64,000 nt of DNA. Origin: Phoenix dactylifera. Taxonomy: Eukaryota > Streptophyta > Magnoliopsida > Arecales > Arecaceae. Position 1 is the stretch's first letter; the number at the start of each line of letters is the position of its first letter. Below are positions 47,901 through 59,345 of this stretch, piece by piece. Under the pieces are notes generated by a model. That model saw only the letters and a program-made list of their open reading frames with translations, ran no database searches and was not told where the DNA came from. A program made the position numbers and the translations under genes. Location of the stretch: the NCBI RefSeq assembly GCF_009389715.1, contig NC_052400.1, forward strand, positions 20,119,674 to 20,183,673, given 5' to 3'.

Positions 47901-48350
47901 CAGGGCAGCCGGACCTAAACCATCGCGGATCCATCACCAGCTGTCCGGCCACCAACCACGAACCGCCGACCAGGATTGTATCTCGATCACCCTCATTCCT
48001 AAACCAGAAGACTCGATGGTCCTCCGCCAGTGAAAACGCCTCCACATCGTAATCGAGCCTTCCCGGAGTTTTGAGATCTTAGGCGACTCACTCAACGGGG
48101 ATTCTCCGACCTAATCTCCGGGATAATACCGTCGATCTCTTCCTCTAAAATCCGGTGGCTCGTCCAACTGTGTTATCGGGGAGGCCCTGCACAACACCAG
48201 CCCACGTCATATTACTCTCTTTTTGCTGTACAGTCTGCCGATCCTTACCGCCGGAGGACTCCTTCATTGGCTGCGTCTTGCGATCACCCATTGTTCCATG
48301 CCCACCTGCTGTTCGAGGAAAGCCCGCAGATACCGCACGAAGATTAAAGC
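44990..48350 (-). mobile_element. Degenerate LINE with gag, RNase H and zf-RVT regions but most of RT deleted (fragment B)
   Basis: Reading leftward: an ORF1-like start with TWAGVVQG near 48215-48190 and a DUF4283-like region (GGSWLVAGQL, MDPRW) at about 47985-47930. Next is a CCHC zinc knuckle (CYQCGRMGHKEEC) at about 47685-47645, then post-RT sequence (REAMVVTHVARFLLEPDG) at about 46620-46550. The RT zinc-binding region follows (WKVAWGSL, HVLFCCLRA) at 46078-45900, then a RNase H end (HVYREANGAADW) at about 45260-45220 and the 3' terminus SDFLGCTHTR near 45110. Frames are broken in many places. The RT core that should lie between the knuckle and the zinc-binding region is missing. Confidence 0.75.
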
Positions 48351-48451
48351 ACCCTACCAGAACGACGGCTCAAGGAGCGCACAGTTCGGAATCTCTCGCA
48401 GGGTTTTGCACCCCACCCACGCCCGCCCTCTTTCTCTCTTCTCTCTCTCTT

Positions 48452-48826
48452 ATTTCTTGACGAGGCAAGAAATACAATAGACACGACGTCGACAAGCGCC
48501 GCGCCGGCGGCGACTCCAACGACATCTCCGGGAACGATGCTTTCGGTCGCCTCTTCGCCGCCGTCGAGGCCGGCATCGACGCCTCCCTCCAGGTCTCCTC
48601 CTCCTCCTCTTCCCCCTCTTTCAAACCTACGGTTTTCCTTCTTGTGCTCCTAATTTCCCCTGTTTCTTCGTGGGTTGATCGGTAAATTGGTTCGTCTTCC
48701 TGTGTCAGAAATCGGAGATGGCGTCGCAGGAAAAGAAAAGGACGGCAGCGGTGGCCGTGAACACCGAGATCCAGCGGACCAACGCCCGGTTGCTCGTGGA
48801 AGTCCCAGAGCTGCAGAGACTGGCCG
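48452..48826 (+). pseudogene. SYP7-type syntaxin (SYP71-like) gene fragment
   Basis: Two exon-like blocks separated by a 116-bp GT-AG intron (48593-48708) read as a Qc-SNARE of the SYP71 family. Block 1 (48467-48592) begins KKYNRHDVDK and ends FAAVEAGIDASLQ. Block 2 (48709-48826) contains EKKRTAAVAVNTEIQRTNAR and ends ELQRLA before a GT. These align with the N-terminal Habc-side region of SYP71 (KKYDKYDVDK, DAFARLYGAFETQIE, EKNRAAAVAMNAEIRRTKAR). Just before block 1, words for LTR are present out of frame, so the codons expected between LTR and KKY are lost. No ATG and no later exons or SNARE/transmembrane region were found. SYP7 proteins act in endomembrane fusion; this copy cannot. A LINE (fragment B) lies immediately to its left. 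Because the intron is retained, this is a DNA-level duplicate and not a processed copy. Confidence 0.8.
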
Positions 48827-50925
48827 GTTCGTTTTGTTTCTTTCCTCTCCCTGTTCTCTTGCCTTTGTTTTGGATGATTACGTTTTAGGGGTTTGTGAGC
48901 AAAGTGTTTGTGTGGCCATTTAGTAAATGGTGATTTGATAAACCCCAGGTGGAATGAAGAAGGCACTGGGTTGGTTTGTCTTGATCGGTCTGGAATGAAG
49001 AGAGACGGACAGAAGATGGCGAGGGTGAAATTCCAAAAAGAATAGGATAAAACATGGTTTCTAAGCCAACTCCTAACATTTCATAGTCTCTTAGGGTGCT
49101 TGTAGGTTGTAGCACGAAGAACAAAATACAAAATTACCATTGTATGATTGACATTGTTTTGTTGATAATATTATTTGCTACTTTAGAGTATTGAGAAATA
49201 GTAATTTGTTTCAACAAAACAACACGTGTAGATCGATCCAAGTTGGGTAGTCTTCACTAGAGTTGGCTGTCAGGTGGATTGGTCTATGTGAATACTCAAT
49301 TCGTTGTCCAGCTTTGGATGCTGAACTCTTCTGCAGGTACATTGAATAGAATTGTTCGGACAATGGGATGAGGTGTATATCTGAATGAGGTTGAGTTGAA
49401 TTTAGCTATTTGACCATGTTCCTTGCAAGACTTACAAAGTCAGCAACTCGCTATAGCTATATAGGATCATGAGGTGATCTTCTTCAATTACTTCCTAGAT
49501 GTATTTGATACAAATTTCATTTTTCACCCTTAAATGCGTCTTGGAGAAGTATCTTACACATTCTCATGTCGTATTTTATCCTTTCTAAAGCTGTTTTTGT
49601 TTGGAGGGTGAGCTGGGCTACTTTGAATACTTGTCATGAGTTTTGTCGAATGAGTAACTTTAAGCGTAACTGGAAACAATTAAGCTGTTATAGGTTAAGC
49701 ATCTCTCCTTTCAATATGCAGTTTAGTCTCTTCGTCTTGGCATCATCAACAACCAGAAGCACTAAGCTTATACCTATCTGTATGGGTTGGCTAAGATCAA
49801 GGCATAAAACATCAAAGTTTACGGAAATTTTGCAACTCGTTCGCAACCTGACCAACCCTCTGAGTTGGTGGCAGAATCTTCTTAAAAGGCATCTTTAGAC
49901 GATGTAAGGACTTACTACAAATCTTAAAAGCCATTTGTCATTTGGGAAGTAGGGGAATCTACCTTCTTGGTCACATAGATTAAGCTAGAGGAATCAGGAA
50001 GATGGTTCATTTGAACATGAAAAAAGTCTATATTTTTAAGAAAGAATACAAGATTTGCTGCAAGAAACCACATTCATCTTTGAGGCACAGATTGCAAGCT
50101 AAGCCAGTCCCTTCCCCTCAGGGGAAAAAAAATCCCAGCCATGCACCATTGTAAGTTATAAATTGATAATCCTATTTTGTAGACAACTTTCAGACAATGG
50201 TCTTTGCATGATCACCCGGGATCGTGAAATATACTATTTTCAAGTGTGGCAATATTGCATCTGTACATGATAATTAGTTAATCAAAACTAGATGTCCATT
50301 AAATCCAAAATAATTTATCTATTCTCAGTGTCCCTGGGCAAGTTTCTGTAATAGATATTATGCCATGCCCATATCATAACCCAACCTAAAATTTTAGACA
50401 AGTTTCCACTTTCCTAGTAGTGTCAACCAAACTAGAAGTGGGATTTTTGCTTGAAAAAAAAAACACCATTTTTCGCACTTGCTTCCTTATTTAGACTTAT
50501 TCATGCCTGAGGAACTTCTAGAAATTAACATATTAGACATAACACATGCCGACGGATCATGGTATGGAGAAATCCATGTGCTTGTTCCAACTCTAACATG
50601 GCCAAAGCCTTCACAACTATGATTTTCTGTGGAAAGAGAGAGAAAGCAAAAGTAAACTTGCATCATTGCATTTGAGTAGATCTAGTTTAAGGCATAAAAA
50701 GGCATTGGAGGACAAAGGCTTCCACTAGGAAATGTTTGTAGTGATAATTTTGCTCGTCGAGACAGCTGGACTGCTTTCTTTTCGTTGGAACAGTCATTGG
50801 ACCTGTAAGAGTGATCAACGGAATGGATAGCCATACTAACTAATGATTGAGGGTGAGTAGATTTTTGCGATCTTGTTACTCCTTTAATCAGAAAATAGGA
50901 GAACAGATGTGGTTTCTTGGGCAAA
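48827..50925. other. Intergenic region without recognised genes
   Basis: I looked for downstream SYP7-like exons here and saw none. The open frame at 49566-49898 has no recognisable family motif. The right end runs into the LTR-like copy that starts near 50926. Confidence 0.4.
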
Positions 50926-51524
50926 GTTGCTGCCAAATCCGGCTGAGATGCGAGCATAGCTCAAACGACCCTAAGGCCAGTTGGAGATGAGTTGAGTAGG
51001 CTAGTTGAGACGTCGGGCGCTAGTCTCCTCCGCTGGGTGGCTAGTAAGAAGTCCACTTGCCGGTGAGTTTTCTGGTGGGAGATCCTCCGATGCCTAAATC
51101 AGAATAACGAAGCAACGATGTGGAAAGGGGAGATCTCAGCAGAGAGGGCTTTCTGTGTATAATAGTGAATGCTTAGTATACGCGTACCTCAAGTCCCTCA
51201 GGTTGTCCCCTTAATATAGGAGAGCCAGTCTTGTCGTTATCTAGATCGACGTGACGTGCAATAATGTTAGGCAGCGGTTGGTGGTAGGGGTGCGGTGTGG
51301 GGGTCAGTCCACGTGGGCAGTGCGACGCAGGCCTGATGCGGGATGTGGGGCTGCCTATCATGGTTGTCAGTTGTTCGGGCTGTCAACCCTGGTCGACGCG
51401 TGCTGATGGTTCTCCTCGGCTGGCGACTCCTCGGTGGAAGCTAAAGTTGTTCACCTCGGTTCATATCCAAGGTCAAGGGGTCGATTTGGCCTGAGGTCGA
51501 TGTATCTTATATTTTCTCCATCAC
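50926..51524 (-). repeat. 3' LTR of the compact element
   Basis: Its words CTCCTCCGCTGG, CCTCCGATGCCTAA, GACGTGCAATAATG and AAAGTTGTTCACCTCGGTTC all recur, in order, in 51957-52568. The outer end (GTTGCTGCCAAATCC) is degraded relative to the other LTR. Confidence 0.8.
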
Positions 51525-51956
51525 TTGCCCTTCACTTTTGAGGTCGAACTATATTTCGGTTCAGATGATAGAAGTCAAGCAGTTACCTCGATTGCGGAAA
51601 GACCTTCGTCAGGGGCGTTAAGTGCGCGGATCGATTTTCTCGATGTATCCTCGGATCCATGCCATCTCGAGACGTCATGAATGCGGTGATCTGTCGAATC
51701 GCCCCCGTCACACATTGGTGACACGTGGCTCGATTTGCTCTAGCAGTTGGACCGGCGAGTTTCCGAGGCCAGCGAGCTGGCCTTTGTACGGAAGCGGTCG
51801 AAGAGTACTGCGCTTTGGAGGAGTTTTAAGAAAACTTGGAAACTGTGTTGACGCCTTTGGGAAGGGCTTCGAAGAGTACGCGACCTCATGTTGTTGTCCC
51901 TCCCTCCGATTGAAGTTGATGTAGCTAGAGGCTAGACCCTTCCTCTAGCGCCAATC

Positions 51957-52568
51957 TGTTGCTGTCGAATCCAGACCGAGGTGCGAGTGCGGCTCGGAAG
52001 ATCCTAAGGTCGGCTGGAGGTGAGCTAAGCAAGCTGGTTGAGGCATCAAGCACTTGTCTCCTCCGCTGGATGGCCTGCAAGAAGTCCATTTGCCAGTAAG
52101 TTTCCGGTGGAGGATCCTCTGATGCCTAAGTCAGAATAACGAGACAACAGTGTGGAAGAAAGAGATCTCGGTAGAGGATGGTCTCTATGAGTGATAGTGA
52201 GTGCTTATTATGCATATACCTTAAGTCCCCCGGGTTGCCCCTTTATATAGGATAGCCCGTCTTATCGTTACTTGGGCTGTTGTGACGTGCAATAATGCCA
52301 GACAATAATCAGTGGTACAGCTATGGCATAGTGTCAATCCTTGTGGGCAGAGTGCGACGTAGACCTGACGTGGAATGTGGGGTTGTCACGACTATGGACT
52401 ACCAGGGTTGTTGGTTGTTTTGGCTGTCAGCCCTGGTCAACGCGTGCTAATAGTTTTCCTCTGCTGGCAACTCCTCAGTTGGAGCTAAAGTTGTTCACCT
52501 CGGTTCATGTTCGAGGTCAGAGGCTCGGTCTGGCCAGAGGTCGAAGTGTTCTATATTCCCCCCATCAC
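51957..52568 (-). repeat. 5' LTR of the compact element
   Basis: It pairs with 50926-51524. It includes a TTTATATAGGA box at about 52242-52252 that in plus-strand reading resembles a TATA region. Its transcriptional direction from the primer-site position is leftward, so the box may be coincidental. It begins with TG and ends with CA on the minus strand. Confidence 0.8.
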
Positions 52569-52756
52569 GCATGTTTTCTTGTCATTAACATTATTGGGTG
52601 GTAGGCGATATTATCTGCTGGTCTTTTAAAAGTTCTAACTTTGATCATTGGGTCCTTTCCGTTGCTTTGTGCTAGTAGCAGATGCCTGCGAATACAAAAC
52701 CTTAAGGTCTTTTGAACAATCCTACCTGATGCATTAGCTATGCAAGACTCATTTTG

Positions 52757-53095
52757 CAGGTTGACTCTATCCGCCTGGAGGGTAACTCAGCTACTGCAGT
52801 TGGTTGGATTTAGAGGCAAGTTGGGGTAAGAGACGGACACCCTATACTTTAAAAAATTTGGCGAATTGCGAGGGAGCATACCATCTTTCGGGCTAGTCAT
52901 GTCTATTATGACGGTAACAAGGCTGCGAACTAGATTTCTTCTTTTATAGTGGAGTATTCTAGTGATGTGATATGGGCTACAAATATGTTGCCATCTTTTT
53001 GGAGCATCTTATTTTTTAATTTTATTGGATGTATTTGTATTGGACTAATGTGACTCATCCGGCTTATCAAAACAAAAAAATCCTAACTGATGCAT
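52757..53095 (+). mobile_element. LINE 3' end with RNase H remnant (fragment C)
   Basis: On the plus strand, a RNase H-domain end can be read (LEGNSATAVGWI, then ERTIFRASHVYYDGNKAAN) followed by a 3' terminus with FIGCIY and an A-rich tail (AAAACAAAAAAATCC). Point stops interrupt the frame. It belongs to the same LINE family as fragments A and B. Confidence 0.75.
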
Positions 53096-54888
53096 TAGGC
53101 CTGATGTTAGGTGGGAAGAGGATGATGGCGGTGGCGGTGGTGGCCGTGCATATTTTGGTAGTGGCGATATTGACATGATGGTGATGTTTCAATTTTAGGA
53201 TGATCCAGGCCTAACTGTATTTCTGATTGCACGAATTGTATTTATTTATATGTTGTTTAGTCGGTTGGAAAGCGATTGCTACGGACATGGGGAAGCCCTT
53301 ACACTGCGATTGTAATATATATATTTTTTTCCTAGGAAATAATATTATTATAACATTGATTTGGTCCATGTAAGTACTTACTTAGGGATGATAATGTTTT
53401 TTGAATCGTTTGATTATTCTAATAGTGATCGGGACATGAAGTATATATATATATTTAATGTAGGATGATAACATTCTTAAATCATTAGATTATTCTCTCA
53501 TCAACGCTAGTTCTGCACTAATAGACAGAAGACTATTGCAAGCGGGTGGCTTAAACGATTATACCAAGCCATCTCTTTTACTGTATAATCCTTGCAATGC
53601 TGAAGTGCAAGGTCAAGAACAGCTAATTGTCAATTAATAGAGAACGCTGGATATGGAGTTTGTTTTTTATTTTGCTGAATTATTCTGAATCTGGAGTTCC
53701 AGAAGGAAATCTCGACATCTGTTTAACCCCCAAGGAGAGAGAAAGTCATAAAATTAAAGATTTTTTTCATAAATATCCTCCTAAATATTGAATTTTGCAT
53801 GAATATCCTTTCAAAATTTATATTTACATGTATACCCTTGTAAAACACTTGTTTTGTCATTCCACCTTTTTTTTTCTTTTTATTTTTGCATATGTACCTA
53901 TACTATTTAACAACGCTAAAAAAATAAAGGTTTCAAATTAAAATGACTAAAATATTCTTAATGGGCAGACATGCAAATAGATCGTGATTCCAATAGCTGG
54001 AGAAGAAGACATAAATAATAGCGCAATTTTAAACTTTTATTTTATTTTTAATTAATATAATATGATTTTTCTTAATACCGTTAGAATAATCGTTGTATTA
54101 CGGACATTTGTCCAATAATAGAATTTTATGATAGTATACATATAAATATCAATTTTGAAAGAATATTTATGCAAAATTCGATATTTAGAAAGGTATCCAT
54201 ACAAAAAATTCTAGAATTAATGAACCAAGAAAATTAGGAAACAATCCTCTCTACTCCTTTGGCAGTTCCAGGATGAGGACTAAACATCTCTCTCTGTGTG
54301 ACTTCCCATGCGATCTTGTACATAACTAGCAAAGCATAGCTTGCACAGCTGTGCAAACCAGTACAGTGCTAATCCGAAAAGCGTTGCGTCTTTCAAGTCG
54401 TATTCGTTTGTGTTCATCATAGATTTGGTCACCAACCAGGTGCTGTATCTGGTCTATTTCTTTTTCAGGTTCATGTGCCTGCCCTCTCCTTCCGGTCGGC
54501 TGAATTGATGGCTGTATCGAAGTATTATATCGGTTAGCTGACGTCAAGCAACTTAAGATCATGGGCTGTGCCAAGATTGCTGCACTCGTCATGTCGTCGA
54601 TCTAATGGACGGCTCCAGAAGGTCGTCCGGGTTCATGAATTCACGGTTGTTGAGGGGGACCTCTCATGGGTGTACAGTTCGCATCCAACAACCATTTTGG
54701 TCAGCACTGTTCGTCGCCATTGTTGCAGAAAAAGAAAGGACTCAAGGCACATGCACGGCGACAGGATTAGCGATGTGGTGATGACTGGGAAATAGAAGTC
54801 TTGATAGCCCCCTCCTTGTTCTTGCCACTCTTGCACCTCCATTTCCGAGAGGACCGAAGGACCGAAATAAAGTATCTTTCGAAGATGA
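53096..54888. other. Intergenic region without recognised genes
   Basis: AT-rich sequence follows the LINE tail. I saw no coding region with family features, and no RNA gene. Confidence 0.4.
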
Positions 54889-54890
54889 GA

Positions 54891-54928
<38 letters not shown>
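54889..54928 (+). repeat. GA microsatellite
   Basis: Nearly perfect (GA)n of about 18-20 units. Confidence 0.95.
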
Positions 54929-54932
<4 letters not shown>

Positions 54933-55538
54933 CTTTGTGAAATAGTTTGTGCTACGGAAGTTTGGTGATATGATTGCATGCACCTAACTAAGTTATCATA
55001 CATTGGATTTTGGGCTGTAGCCTTTCCATGAACACCTACGGTCCGGGAGATATTAAAGGGCGGGTAAGTACCTAAGAAGGAACAGAACAGAACCTCAGAA
55101 CCCAGGCCGCTTTTATTATTTAGCTTAGGTCTTTCTTTGATTTCATTAAGGTCAACTTACGAGGGTAATAGGGACATAAGACAATACAAAACCCAAGGTC
55201 GTAGGCTGTTAATAATATCTTCCATTCTTGGCGGTGTCCCTACGAATGCCGGGAGACCACACTACATGACACGCCTTTCAACAGCATCCTAGGCTTTGCA
55301 TTTAATTTTTATTGTTTGTTGCAGTGGTAATCCACAACCCATGTTCTGGTTATACTATTTAGGGATAAGAAATGCTATGAGGTTTCCTATTTTATGATGC
55401 ACCAGAAAAGTTCTCAGCATAAATTCTAATTCGCCATGGCTGCAATGCATGAACTTAGGAAGCTCCCTGTGTCCCGAAATCATTTTTATTTTTCTAGTCT
55501 AAGCTTCATGGACTAGATTTGGGAGACCAAGAAAGAAG

Positions 55539-55570
<32 letters not shown>

Positions 55571-55571
55571 G
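55539..55571 (+). repeat. Compound CT/AT microsatellite
   Basis: (CT)n passes directly into (AT)n. Confidence 0.9.
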
Positions 55572-56045
55572 GCCTGTTGGTATGATGACACCGCCTACTG
55601 CGGCTGGTCGCACGTATGATTTCTTTATTCTTTTTGGCCATTTTATAAGAGTCGTATTTTTCTAATCACGTGCCGGCGACTTCCTTGTGTGGAGTGGATA
55701 ACACCAACATCATGGACGACAATATTGCACATAATAATTCAACATAAAACAAAGATATCCCCATCGCTTTTTTTTTAATTCCCGGGGAGATCTCGTTCGC
55801 TCTTCTTCTTCTTCTATGCGACATCTAAATAACTCGTCGTCCGTCGTCACAATGCCCACAAAAATCGTTACAGCAGTTATAACGACCGTTATTTATCTCA
55901 AAAAGTTTTTGTTTTCAAATTTTTAATTTTAAAATAATTACTAAAATATTATCTCTTTTTATTTTTATTAAGTAAAATAATATATTTTCACACCATGAGA
56001 ATTTAAAGAAAATGAAAGTTACAGATTATTTTATTTACAAGTAAG

Positions 56046-56073
56046 AATAATAATAATAATAATAATAATAATG
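56046..56073 (+). repeat. AAT microsatellite
   Basis: About nine (AAT) units lie in AT-rich DNA. Confidence 0.9.
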
Positions 56074-56263
56074 TTATATTTTTTATATTATTTACTTCAA
56101 TAGAGGGTTGGAATTGTTATAATGATAGTTACTATAATAGTGATGATATCGTTAATTAAAACCATCGTCTCCTGCGCCTTTTAGAAAAGCCTGAAAAGCC
56201 TTCCCCTTCCCAAAAGCTGGAACGGTGCCCTGCGCTCCAACCACAAGAAAAGACGCGACCAAA

Positions 56264-56302
56264 GCACCTCCCCCTCCTCCTCCTCCTCCTCCTCCTCCTC
56301 TT
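56264..56302 (+). repeat. CCT microsatellite
   Basis: CCTCCC followed by about ten (CCT/TCC) units, flanked by CT-rich DNA. A proline run in one frame here is only the repeat being translated. Confidence 0.9.
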
Positions 56303-58130
56303 CTCTCTCTTCCGGAACTGTACTCGTACGGAAGCGTCGCTTCATCTCATTATTTATCTGAAATATGTCAGAAAAGCAGCGAAGCGGGGGAGAGAGCTCG
56401 GCATGTCAAGGTCTTCTTCTGTGTCTGGTTAAATTGGGCCTCCCGGAGCTGTCGTTTTCCTCTTAATTCCAATTTAGAGTCCGCAACTTCTGCGCCCATT
56501 GAAATGTGTGCTTCCATCTGCCCTCGAGTTCATTGGTCCACAGAATCCCGTGGACCCCAATCAGTATAATGGCTTAGAAGAAAAAAATCAAAAAAGAAAA
56601 TCTTACACGGCGCAGCCGTGGGAGATGTCAAGGCATCCCTAGCACCAGAAAAAATGTCAATTTTGAACGAAGACAAGGGCGGAAAGGGTCCGGCCGGAGA
56701 TGAGGAAGGCAGAGACCGGCACCGGAAAAGATAAAAACCGAAGGACAGATGGAGGCACCGTGAGGAAGTGGGTGGGCCCACATTGAAGAGAGAGAGAAAG
56801 AGAGATGTGGATTTTTCTATTTTAAATCTTTTACAACTGACGTTGACCAATTGGGTTAGCGTTCTTGAGGCCCACATTGGGTTAACATCACGCGTGATGG
56901 GCACGTTACAATAGGCACAGGGGATCTGGACGCTCGAACAAAGATAGGTCTCATATCACGGATAAAGTAGATAAAGACGGATACGGGTCGTATCTTTCGC
57001 GCGAAAAAAAGCATTCACCTTCCTCCACCATCAGCACGCATCTCAGAACGACCAGTGAAAGATCACCTCCCTCCACGCGAAAGACCCGACCCGTTCCCGA
57101 TGAAGGCACGCTGTCCCACGGAACCCAAACATGTCTCGATATATTATAAAGCTTGGGTGCAAGTTCTAACGTTGCTTAACACAAACAATGGCACCTCGTC
57201 TCTCCCAAGAAAAGGTCGCGAGTTTCCCTTTCGCAAGCCTACCTCAGTCTCAGCCCATTCCAGACTGTATATTTGATTAATTATCCGAACCATATCTTAC
57301 GACTAATATAGTAGTTTAATCGTCATGCATCAGCATAAGGAAAAGGACATGGTCCTGCCCTTCTACCCAAAATAGACCGGCGTTTGGGTGCGATGCATCC
57401 GAGTTGCAGGCCGACCTCTCCCCATCAACCACGGGCAAGATCTTCGAACGATATATATCCATTTAAAAGCAGTAGCTATCATCCGACGTCCTGATCATGA
57501 CGTTTGAGATAGCCCACTTGGCCATGGATGCATCATTTCACTTCAGTGACAAACCAACCGCATTAAACTCGCAAGCAAAGCATATTACAGCTAAATTAGT
57601 GCTACCATACTACCAACAAGCATCCAAGTGAAGACTACTGAAGTTCGAATAGATAGCACAAAGATATATATTACAATGATACCCAGATTGACATAGGATA
57701 TGAACATAATTACAAATTCAAAGTAGAATCAGACACATCTAATAGATGCACAACACAACCAAAATGGCGATTTAAGGAGACAATAACACGGATATTGTTG
57801 GAATAAATCGGAAAAACGGCGTTGCCGTATCCATCTTCGGCAGCTTCTCTGTACAAAAGAAAGCCATCTTGATCCGAAACTTCAATCTTTGCCAACCCCC
57901 TTGCTTCACCACCCATGAGCCCCAAAACAGAACCACCCTCTCTTCCCGCTTCCAACCCCACATATATTTACAGAATCGTTACTTAATATGTACTACTTTT
58001 TTTTTTTACTTAAATACTGACAATGATCCATAAAGAAATAAGAGCAACCGAATCCAAAAAAACTCCTTGTTCTTTCCTTCACGATTTTTTTTCCCCGTTT
58101 TTTTTTTCATCGCCCATCATGAACTTCCCG
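56303..58130. other. 3' flank of the CCCH gene and intergenic sequence
   Basis: No gene is supported. The part next to 58131 is likely the 3' untranslated region of the CCCH zinc-finger gene. The open frames at 56225-56904 and 57710-57963 show no recognisable domains. Confidence 0.4.
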
Positions 58131-59345
58131 TTACTTCACCAACTCAGACACCCAACCGACATCCGGCGCCGGCGCGGCCATAGGGGTGGATTCCCCCTGC
58201 ACCAGAATGCTATCCTTACTAAGCCTCTCGAACATCCGGGCCCTCAGCGCCCTCCCAGACTCCACCCTCTCAACCGGCTCCTCTTCCTCCAGCCACCCAG
58301 ACCCCCCGCCCACAGCCGCCGTCCTCGTCGGCGTCGAAGGTAAGCTACAGAACCCCGCGCCGAACCCCGCCCCGCCCCTCGGCGACCCGAACCCCGCGCC
58401 GCCACCCATTCCATAACCCCAAGAACTCGGAGCGGACTTCACCTTGCTCAGCTGGAACTGCCTCAGCGACGCCAGCAGCTCGTTCATAGGCCAGGACGCC
58501 CGCCGCACCGCCTGCACACCTCTTGGAGACATCGGGGGCGACTCCGACGGCGGGGACATCGGCGGAGAGATCAGCGTTGAGGACGGCGAGGACGAGACCA
58601 GCGTCGAGGAAGGCGAGGACGATACCAGATTTTTTGAGAAGTAACACTCCACGGTATGCTGCTGGCGGAGCGGGGACCCATCGTAGGAGTCCGTGGCCGA
58701 CAGAGTCCTCGGAGTTTGCTGCAGCTGCTGGTGCTGCTGCTGCTGCTGGGGAAGCACACGGAGCTGCTCCGGCGTGTGGGCGAAAAAGCAGACGCGACGA
58801 CGGCAGGCGGTGCCATCCTTGCAAGGCTGGGTGCGATACCTGGCAGGGTGGAGCCAGCACTCGAACACCCCGTGGGCGTACTCGCAGGCGTCGCCACGCT
58901 TGCAGTTGCCCTTCCGGAAGTCTGGACAGGCGGTGCCGGAGTAATGAAACTTCCGGGGGTCTCTCCGGCGAGCCTTCTCGCCCGGGTGGGCATAGGGGCA
59001 CTCCGTCCAGTCGTGGGACCGCCCCCGAGCGCACCGCCGTACCTTGAACTCGTACATCCGGAACTCGTCGCACGAGTAGGCATCCACCGGCGCGTCCGCT
59101 GGCTCCGACTCGTCGGTATCCTCCCCTGCCGCATAGATCTCATTGCAGGGAAGGAATCGCTGCAGCGCGGCCAGCGATGGTTCAGCCAGCGTGTACGGGG
59201 AGCAGTCCCCGCCGCCGGCCCCGGCGACGCCGCTCATCGGCAGGTTGTACGCCACACCCGCTGCCGGATCGTCGAAAGGGGTCCACGGCGGGACGTGGAC
59301 CGTGGGATTGTGATGGCTCCTTTCTCCCATCATCATCATCATCAT
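58131..59345 (-). CDS. Arginine-rich tandem CCCH zinc-finger protein (plant RR-TZF), intronless
   Basis: A single open frame encodes 404 residues. It has the plant RR-TZF signature: an arginine-rich, Cys/His-containing segment (C105 to H120, with [14 protein letters not shown]), then two CCCH fingers. Finger 1 is C-X7-C-X5-C-X3-H (140-158). Finger 2 is C-X5-C-X4-C-X3-H (175-190). [17 protein letters not shown] links them as in AtTZF proteins. A conserved C-terminal [15 protein letters not shown] is also present. Family members bind AU-rich mRNA elements, shuttle to P-bodies and stress granules, and act in ABA, GA and stress responses. Low-complexity stretches: a Gln run, and Ser-Pro repeats ([17 protein letters not shown]). 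The N-terminus is six consecutive Met codons, so which ATG is used is ambiguous, with little effect on the protein. The gene is strongly GC-rich, and the leader is CT-rich on the plus strand (59346-59420). Confidence 0.95.
   Translation of the reverse strand: MMMMMMGERSHHNPTVHVPPWTPFDDPAAGVAYNLPMSGVAGAGGGDCSPYTLAEPSLAALQRFLPCNEIYAAGEDTDESEPADAPVDAYSCDEFRMYEFKVRRCARGRSHDWTECPYAHPGEKARRRDPRKFHYSGTACPDFRKGNCKRGDACEYAHGVFECWLHPARYRTQPCKDGTACRRRVCFFAHTPEQLRVLPQQQQQHQQLQQTPRTLSATDSYDGSPLRQQHTVECYFSKNLVSSSPSSTLVSSSPSSTLISPPMSPPSESPPMSPRGVQAVRRASWPMNELLASLRQFQLSKVKSAPSSWGYGMGGGAGFGSPRGGAGFGAGFCSLPSTPTRTAAVGGGSGWLEEEEPVERVESGRALRARMFERLSKDSILVQGESTPMAAPAPDVGWVSELVK

Larger units (their letters stand above)
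50926..52568 (-). mobile_element. Compact non-autonomous LTR element (TRIM/LARD-like)
   Basis: Two direct repeats of about 600 bp (50926-51524 and 51957-52568) flank only about 430 bp of internal sequence. On the minus strand the 5' LTR runs from TGATGGGGGG (52567) to GACAGCAACA (51957), that is, TG to CA. Two bases further is TTGGCGCTAGAGGAAGGG, a primer-site-like sequence. A purine-rich tract (AAAAGTGAAGGGCAAG) precedes the other LTR, as a polypurine tract should. The internal part has no long frame with any retroelement domain. LTRs share long ordered matches but differ at many positions, so the insertion is old. Confidence 0.8.

Noticed and set aside
48370-48966. Minus-strand 198-residue frame over the syntaxin fragment
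   Set aside because: It has no family features, while the plus strand shows two spliced SYP71-like exons.
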